Shown here: positions 1-4,218 of the stretch, one piece after another | Layout: each line of letters starts with the position of its first letter | How positions within the stretch are numbered: the stretch's first letter is position 1 | Assembly (NCBI GenBank): GCA_046155505.1 | Contig: JBJXFK010000238.1 | Coordinates: 1 to 7,288 of the forward strand | Direction of reading: 5' to 3' | DNA: 7,288 nucleotides | Origin: JBJXFK01 sp046155505 | GTDB lineage: Bacteria > Planctomycetota > Phycisphaerae > UBA1845 > Fen-1342 | Made by a program: the position numbers and the translations under genes | Notes under the pieces: generated by a model | Database searches by the model: none | The model's input: only the letters and a program-made list of their open reading frames with translations | What the model was told of the DNA's origin: nothing

Positions 1-101
1 GAGGGGAACAAGGGAACAAAGTAACAAGGGAAAAGGGGACAAGGGGACACGGGAACGAGGGAAGAACGGAGCAAGGGGACAAAGGAGTAAGGTAACACGG
101 G
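1..101. repeat. Degenerate 8-bp tandem array, consensus AAGGGGAC
   Basis: About twelve consecutive octamers can be read off. They run from GAGGGGAAC through AAGGGAAC, AAAGTAAC, AAGGGGAC (twice in a row), ACGGGAAC, GAGGGAAG, AACGGAGC, AAGGGGAC again, AAAGGAGT and AAGGTAAC to ACGGGCGG, with one slip to a 7-mer near position 34. The + strand is almost purely purine with a C every eighth base. The array probably begins before the window. It contains no open frame of note and ends where ordinary GC-rich sequence starts. It is a low-complexity intergenic array; its function is unknown. Confidence 0.85.
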
Positions 102-236
102 CGGGCGTGGAGCGCCGCGCTCTCGGAGTTTGCTTCGGCCGTCACCGTCGAACCCAACCATGCAGCGCGACGAAATTCCGTCAGCCGAACACGGTCGCGC
201 CTGTGATTCGCTTCGTCAACCGAAATTCCAGACTAT

Positions 237-270
237 TTGATTGAGTTCGCTTGGAACTCTGATGTATCGT
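237..270 (+). promoter_or_regulatory. Weak sigma70-like promoter over a perfect palindrome
   Basis: TTGAGT at 241-246 (or TTGATT at 237-242) and TATCGT at 265-270 stand about 18 bases apart, some 50 bases before the dehydrogenase start. Each hexamer matches the consensus at only four of six positions. A perfect inverted repeat, GAGTTC-GCTTG-GAACTC at 243-259, overlaps the would-be -35 box and the spacer, which is where a repressor site or small hairpin could sit. The palindrome is seen directly; the promoter role is inference, and planctomycete promoters are poorly defined. The leader upstream (111-236) otherwise shows only a small GC hairpin at 110-122 (GAGCG/CGCTC), with no T-run after it. 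Confidence 0.25.
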
Positions 271-309
271 GAATCGCACGCGACAGCGGATTCACATCAG
301 AACCACTTC

Positions 310-322
310 GGAGATTCCCATG
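310..322 (+). promoter_or_regulatory. Shine-Dalgarno and ATG that set the dehydrogenase start
   Basis: GGAG at 310-313 lies six bases before the ATG at 320. The frame is also open from an earlier ATG at 269, but those 17 extra codons would put charged residues before an otherwise standard signal peptide, and that ATG lacks a comparable GGAG. The start at 320 is preferred. Confidence 0.75.
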
Positions 323-1702
323 ATCGCACGGATCGTGTTCGCAGGCTTGGTGTGCGCCTCGACTTTTTCTTCCGCAATCGCCGGCACCACGCTGACAACG
401 TCGCTCGTCACGTCCGGACTTGTCCAGACGGTCTTTGTGACGGCCGCGCCCGAAGACTATGGCCGCGTATTCATCGTCGAGAAACCCGGCCGGATTCGAA
501 TCCTTCGCGGCGGTCAACTCCTCGCGACTCCCTTCCTCGACATGACCGCGCTGGTCATTCAAGGCTCGCTGGAGGCGGGACTGCTCGGGCTGGCGTTCGA
601 TCCGAATTATGCCATCAATCGCCATTTCTACGTGAGCTACAACGATCCCGCCAGGCAGTCGATCATCGCGCGGTTCACCGCGCGGGCCGACAATCCCGAC
701 CTCGCCGATCCTGCGAGTCGCATGACCGTGCTGTTTCTGAGTCAGCCCGGCTTTGAGCATCGCGGCGGATGGCTGGGCTTTGGCCCTGACGGCAACTTGT
801 ACGCGTCGTTCGGCGACGGGGGCGGCCAGAGTGATCCCTTGAACCGCGCGCAAAACATCGAATTGCTCCAGGGGAAAATCCTGCGGCTTGACGTTTCGCA
901 CGACGAATTTCCGGCGGACACGAACAGGAACTACGCCATTCCGCAAGACAATCCGTTTGTCGATGCCGCCGGCGCGGACGAGATTTGGGCCTACGGCATG
1001 CGAAATCCGTGGCGATGCAGTTTCGATCGATTGACCGGCGACCTCTGGATCGGTGACGTCGGGCAGAACACACGCGAGGAAATCAGCCTGATTCCTGCGG
1101 GTAGCGCCGGCGGACTCAATTTCGGCTGGCGCTGTACCGAGGGTACGTTTTGCACCGGGCTCAGCGGATGCGCGTGCAACGGGCCGACGCTAACGCCGCC
1201 CGTGTATGAATACACGCGCGCGTCGGGAAACACAGTCATCGGCGGGTACGTCTATCGCGGCTGCGCGATTCCCGATCTGGTGGGCACCTATCTCTTCGGC
1301 GACTGGATCAACGCCCGTTTCTGGTCGTTCCGATACGTCAATGGGCAAGTGACTGCATTCACCGATCGTGGGTCGCAACTCAATCCGCCCGGGGCGGCGA
1401 CGATTCGTTTGCTCTCTTCCTACGGCGAGGATGCGGCGGGCGAGCTGTACTTGTGCGACCACGTGGACGGCGAGATTTACAAGATCATTCCGAGCGGCGT
1501 GCCGCCTGCGTTGTGTCCGTGCCTGGCGGACATTGATGACGATCGCGATGTCGATTTGTCTGACCTCGCGCGCCTGCTGGCACACTTTGGTCAGTCGGGC
1601 AGCGCGAGCCGGGCGGACGGCGATCTCGACCAGGACGAGGACGTCGATCTCAGCGACCTATCGCTGTTGCTTTCGCGCTTCGGCCTGGCGTGCCCGGCAT
1701 GA
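320..1702 (+). CDS. Exported PQQ-dependent sugar dehydrogenase family protein with dockerin-like C-terminus
   Basis: This 460-residue protein belongs to the glucose/sorbosone dehydrogenase family, six-bladed beta-propellers that bind PQQ and oxidise sugars or other alcohols outside the cytoplasm. A signal peptide covers residues 1-21, ending in A19-I-A21. Family signatures follow in order: V-E-K-P-G-R-I (53-59), G-L-L-G-L-A-F-D-P (87-95), E-H-R-G-G-W-L-G-F-G-P-D-G-N-L-Y (146-161) with H147 placed like the family catalytic base, G-D-G-G (166-169), Y-G-M-R-N-P-W-R (225-232), and G-D-V-G-Q-N (245-250). The propeller ends near residue 395. Residues 401-458 form two copies of a 12-residue calcium loop followed by L-x-x-L-L-x-x-F-G. 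The first has Asp at 404, 406, 408, 410, 412 and 415; the second at 435, 437, 439, 441, 443 and 446. Such modules are common at the ends of planctomycete exported proteins and may anchor or stabilise them. The substrate is not predictable. Several members act as aldose sugar dehydrogenases, but non-catalytic PQQ-propeller proteins also exist. The gene stands alone and faces the leftward unit. Confidence 0.9.
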   Translation: MIARIVFAGLVCASTFSSAIAGTTLTTSLVTSGLVQTVFVTAAPEDYGRVFIVEKPGRIRILRGGQLLATPFLDMTALVIQGSLEAGLLGLAFDPNYAINRHFYVSYNDPARQSIIARFTARADNPDLADPASRMTVLFLSQPGFEHRGGWLGFGPDGNLYASFGDGGGQSDPLNRAQNIELLQGKILRLDVSHDEFPADTNRNYAIPQDNPFVDAAGADEIWAYGMRNPWRCSFDRLTGDLWIGDVGQNTREEISLIPAGSAGGLNFGWRCTEGTFCTGLSGCACNGPTLTPPVYEYTRASGNTVIGGYVYRGCAIPDLVGTYLFGDWINARFWSFRYVNGQVTAFTDRGSQLNPPGAATIRLLSSYGEDAAGELYLCDHVDGEIYKIIPSGVPPALCPCLADIDDDRDVDLSDLARLLAHFGQSGSASRADGDLDQDEDVDLSDLSLLLSRFGLACPA

Positions 1703-1798
1703 AGATCGATTTCAATTTGCAGATCGCGATGGGTAGACCTTGGCAGTGTCAAACTACAAAACCAGATCGCGCGGAATTGCGTTGAGCGTTCTCTCGTG

Positions 1799-1818
1799 CC
1801 CGCCACTCCGTGAGCGGG
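1799..1818. repeat. Hairpin with a 3-base loop, possible 3' structure of the dehydrogenase mRNA
   Basis: CCCGC-CAC, loop TCC, then GTG-A-GCGGG gives an 8-bp stem with one bulged A, about 95 bases after the dehydrogenase stop. No T-run follows, so it is not a classical intrinsic terminator. It could stabilise the 3' end or be a dispersed palindromic repeat. Confidence 0.35.
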
Positions 1819-1921
1819 GCGCCAGTTGCATTCGTCGCGAGACGTGCGGCGTCGAGTCGATCAGGCTGACGGCCTTGGCCTTCGTTCTTGCTTCGGCATG
1901 CTGTTGAGTGCGGATATGAAT

Positions 1922-1938
1922 GGTGGCCGATGCCCACC
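1922..1938. repeat. Small REP-like palindrome
   Basis: GGTGGC, loop CGAT, then GCCCACC pairs over six bases with one bulged C. It sits alone in the convergent gap with no T-run on either side. It looks like an extragenic palindrome; whether it recurs elsewhere in the genome cannot be seen here. Confidence 0.25.
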
Positions 1939-1980
1939 CGACCTCCCAGGAGGAATCAGCGGCCGGTCGCGATTTTCCGG

Positions 1981-2002
1981 AAAAACAGCGGGGGTCGCTG
2001 TT
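1981..2002 (-). terminator. Candidate intrinsic terminator of the leftward unit (distal, perhaps bidirectional)
   Basis: AACAGCG at 1984-1990 and CGCTGTT at 1996-2002 form a perfect 7-bp stem around a 5-base loop. Read leftward, the stem runs directly into a T-run (CTGTTTTTCC), as expected of a Rho-independent terminator, about 87 bases past the stop of the 709-codon gene. Read rightward, the stem is followed by TCTCTTT, so it could also stop transcription coming from the dehydrogenase gene. Confidence 0.45.
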
Positions 2003-2039
2003 CTCTTTACATCGAAAGCAGCCGGGGGCGGCAGCTCCA

Positions 2040-2063
2040 CAAGAAACCGCGGAGGGCCGCGGT
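2040..2063 (-). terminator. Candidate intrinsic terminator just after the 709-codon gene
   Basis: ACCGCGG at 2046-2052 and CCGCGGT at 2057-2063 form a perfect GC-rich 7-bp stem with a 4-base loop, only 26 bases past the leftward stop codon. On the minus strand the stem is followed by TTCTTG, a short T-rich tail. Position and composition fit a terminator; the tail is weak. Confidence 0.5.
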
Positions 2064-2088
2064 GCTCCGATTGAGCGGGCCGTGGTTG

Positions 2089-4218
2089 CTACTTCACATC
2101 CGCGCCGATGCCCGTCGCATCGCCGGTGCCCGCGCCGGTGCGCCATGTGCCGCCGTCGCGGGCTTCGCCGCGGGTCGAGCTGGCGGCGTCTTTGCCGTAG
2201 TAAGTATCGCTGCCGGCGAGATCGAGGAAAATCCCGAAGGCCGGGAACATCGAGCGATAGCCGTCGCTGGGGTTGACCCAGCCGAGGCACGACTCACGCG
2301 GGGCGCGGTAGCGATCGTTGCCGCCGCCCTCGATGAACAGACCGACTCCGGCTGCGTTTGATGCGCCGATGGCGAGCGTGCAGCCGTTGTATTCATCATC
2401 GCCCGCGTCATCGCACAGCACGCCGACGCTTAGGTCGTGACCCGCGCCCATCGCCATGTTTGCGGTCGCTGTGTACTCGTCCTTGCCCGCACGATCGAGC
2501 AAAACGCCCGCGGCATAGTGCGCCGCCGCCCCCTGCACGTACCAGTATCCGCGATAACGATCATCGCCCTCGTCGTCGATCAGCAGCCCCGCACCCTGCC
2601 AGTAGCCGACGCCTTGGCCGAAGACGCCGCAGGAGTATTGGTCGCTCCCGCGCTGGTCATAGAGCACGCCGACGCCGCCGGCGACGCTGATGCCGTCCGT
2701 GTAGTCGCAGCGCCAGCCGGTGCCCGCTCCTTGCGACATGGATGTGTTGTGGTCTTTGCTTTGCGGCGAGGGGTAGAGCACTTCGCTATCGAGCGCGGTG
2801 TACACGTCGTCGCCGTCGCGATCGAGCAAGAGCGCCGCGCCCATTGGCCCGGCCGAGCCTTGCGACGAGCGGACGCTTTCGTATCGATCGCGGCCCGAAC
2901 GATCGAGCAGTAGGCCAAATCCCGCGGTCGCCCAGCCTTGCGACGCGTCGATCGAGCGATAGGCGTCATCACCCGCGCTGTCGATCAGCACGCCGACGCC
3001 GCAGTGGCCCGCGCCCATCGACCGGCGGCCGGCCTCGTACGTGTCATCGCCGAGCACGTCCCAGAGAATGCCGACGCCGAGCAGGCCGCTGCCGAAAGCG
3101 CCCGGCGAATCGGGCGCGACGCGATAGACATCGTGTCCGGCGAGATCGATGGCGACACTGACCGGATAGAAGCGGTCGAAATTTGCCCCGACGCGGCCAT
3201 GCACATCGTTGCCCGCGACGTCGATCAGCAGCAGCAGCGGACCGACGGGGTTGTGCTGGTTCTTACCGCAGCCGCCGAATGCGATCGAGCCAAAATCGGT
3301 GCGGATGACGATGCTCTCCTGCCAGATGAGCAGGCTGGAGTCGGCTTTGAGAATCTTGACGGCGGCCTCGCAGGCGTAGAGCAGATCCTGAGCCGCAGCG
3401 AGCGGCAGGCTGGGGCGAAAGCGTTCGAGCGTGCGTTTGTGTTCGAGGTCGTATTCGGGGTCGGCGTTTTCGCGTTCCCACATTTCCTCTTCGGCCCCGC
3501 TGAGCATCGGCACGCGCAGGCGCTCCTCGACGACATCCCAATAGTCTTCGCCGCTGATGGATTGCGAGCGATCGATCCACTCGGTCGCGTCGAGCTGGGC
3601 GGCGAGGATGATCGCGGCGGCGCGCTGCAGCGACTCGGGCAGCGCGGTGGCGCGGGCGGCGTCCTCGGGTCGGGCGTTGAGTTTGCGCAGCGTGGCGAAG
3701 AAGAAGCCGCGATCCTCGGCTTTTTTCTGGTATTTGTCTGACGGGTCGCCGGTGAGGCCGCGATGAAGCGGTGCGGAATTGAGGAAGGACAATTGTTGCA
3801 GCACGCGGGCGGCAGATTGGTCGGCGGCGTTATTGAGATTCGAAGCAAGCGTGCGGGCGACATCGGGCGCGCGAAGCGGCTCGGTCATGAGCCAATCGAC
3901 GTAACGCGAGCGCGTGGGATCGCCGATAAGCAGCGATACGTCTTCGCGCCGCACGCCGACGCGGGCGGGATCGATAGGCGGGGACGCCGCGCGGAGGAGG
4001 TCGTCGATTCGCGATACCTGTGCGGTCGCGGATGGCGTCAAGAAGAAGTTGAAACACAGAGGCACAGAGGCACAGAGAAGAAAATGTCGAATAGCGAATA
4101 GCGAATAGCGAAAGTTTTGGCCGCGAGCGACGGCGCGGCTACCGCTTTCGTTCGATATTCGCCATTCGCTATTCGCTATTCTCTGCGCCTTTGTGCCTCT
4201 GTGTTTCGTCCTCTTCAC
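2089..4218 (-). CDS. Predicted exported GDDxY-repeat protein of unknown function
   Basis: No named family is recognised. The 709-residue product has four parts. Residues 1-66 are a long N-terminal extension ending in a hydrophobic stretch (46-60) and an A64-T-A66 signal-peptidase site; codons 5-56 come from a repeat element. Residues 67-310 are mostly helical and charged. Residues 320-675 contain twelve copies of a unit with D-x-x-G-x-D-x-Y, preceded by G-[VIA]-x-[LI]-[LI]; key Asp at 333, 358, 387, 413, 439, 466, 521, 548, 575, 603, (Glu) 630 and 666. The usual spacing is 25-29 residues, with longer linkers before the seventh and last copies. The tail is Gly-rich. Regular spacing and acidic turns suggest a beta-solenoid that may bind calcium, which is inference. 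The start is a GTG that overlaps the valS stop as GTGA and has a strong Shine-Dalgarno; no other in-frame codon gives a sensible signal peptide. It is probably co-transcribed and translationally coupled with valS. Confidence 0.85.
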   Translation of the reverse strand: MKRTKHRGTKAQRIANSEWRISNESGSRAVARGQNFRYSLFAIRHFLLCASVPLCFNFFLTPSATAQVSRIDDLLRAASPPIDPARVGVRREDVSLLIGDPTRSRYVDWLMTEPLRAPDVARTLASNLNNAADQSAARVLQQLSFLNSAPLHRGLTGDPSDKYQKKAEDRGFFFATLRKLNARPEDAARATALPESLQRAAAIILAAQLDATEWIDRSQSISGEDYWDVVEERLRVPMLSGAEEEMWERENADPEYDLEHKRTLERFRPSLPLAAAQDLLYACEAAVKILKADSSLLIWQESIVIRTDFGSIAFGGCGKNQHNPVGPLLLLIDVAGNDVHGRVGANFDRFYPVSVAIDLAGHDVYRVAPDSPGAFGSGLLGVGILWDVLGDDTYEAGRRSMGAGHCGVGVLIDSAGDDAYRSIDASQGWATAGFGLLLDRSGRDRYESVRSSQGSAGPMGAALLLDRDGDDVYTALDSEVLYPSPQSKDHNTSMSQGAGTGWRCDYTDGISVAGGVGVLYDQRGSDQYSCGVFGQGVGYWQGAGLLIDDEGDDRYRGYWYVQGAAAHYAAGVLLDRAGKDEYTATANMAMGAGHDLSVGVLCDDAGDDEYNGCTLAIGASNAAGVGLFIEGGGNDRYRAPRESCLGWVNPSDGYRSMFPAFGIFLDLAGSDTYYGKDAASSTRGEARDGGTWRTGAGTGDATGIGADVK
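2200..3222 (-). repeat. Twelve ~27-codon coding repeats (D-x-x-G-x-D-x-Y)
   Basis: These codons specify residues 333-673 of the 709-residue protein. The motif spacing of D, then G three later, D five later and Y seven later is kept in all twelve copies, except that copy 1 has His for Tyr and copy 11 has Glu for the first Asp. A Gly-Ala-Gly-type loop often lies midway between copies (for example M-G-A-G at 401-404 and 590-593, Q-G-A-G at 496-499 and 541-544). Copy-to-copy sequence is diverged, so this is an old expansion rather than a recent tandem duplication. Confidence 0.85.
4051..4208. repeat. 158-bp imperfect inverted repeat built from octamer and heptamer arrays
   Basis: The left arm has CACAGAGG repeated about three times (4055-4078) and AATAGCG three times (about 4090-4110). 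The right arm (4151-4208) carries the complements in mirror order: CGAATAGC-type units, then CAGAG and CACAGAGG-type units. The left arm has about 12 extra bases between the two arrays. The centre (4120-4139) is itself a hairpin, GCCGCG/CGCGGC with an 8-base loop. The whole could fold as a long cruciform or RNA hairpin. It starts 7 bases inside the valS-proximal end of the 709-codon gene and stays open in that frame throughout. It encodes no protein of its own and shows no clear target-site duplication, so a non-autonomous mobile origin is possible but unproven. Confidence 0.85.

Larger units (their letters stand above)
1703..2088. other. Non-coding gap between convergent genes
   Basis: No convincing gene lies in these 386 bases. 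The open frames crossing it are Arg-rich, have no matching start signals, and run into the downstream gene out of frame. It holds several short inverted repeats: 1799-1818, 1922-1938, the perfect 12-bp palindrome TTTTCCGGAAAA at 1973-1984, 1984-2002 and 2046-2063. Two of these are plausible terminators and are listed separately. Confidence 0.7.

Noticed and set aside
1..101. CRISPR array at the left edge
   Set aside because: The unit is only 8 bp and contiguous, with no spacers.
269..319. ATG at 269 as the dehydrogenase start
   Set aside because: It adds 17 polar, charged residues before a normal signal peptide and lacks the GGAG that precedes the ATG at 320.
233..946. A 237-codon leftward open frame opposite the dehydrogenase gene
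   Set aside because: Arg/Gly/Asp-rich product with no recognisable motif, lying fully over the well-supported dehydrogenase and its leader.
1754..2290. A 178-codon leftward open frame across the convergent gap
   Set aside because: Arg-rich, overlaps the end of the 709-codon gene in another frame, crosses two terminator-like hairpins, and has no supporting start signal.
2938..3741. A 267-codon rightward open frame opposite the repeat protein
   Set aside because: Its apparent D/A/V repeats are the reverse-strand image of the GDDxY repeats.
4051..4208. Insertion sequence
   Set aside because: No transposase frame and no clear target-site duplication; it is only a palindromic repeat, at most non-autonomous.
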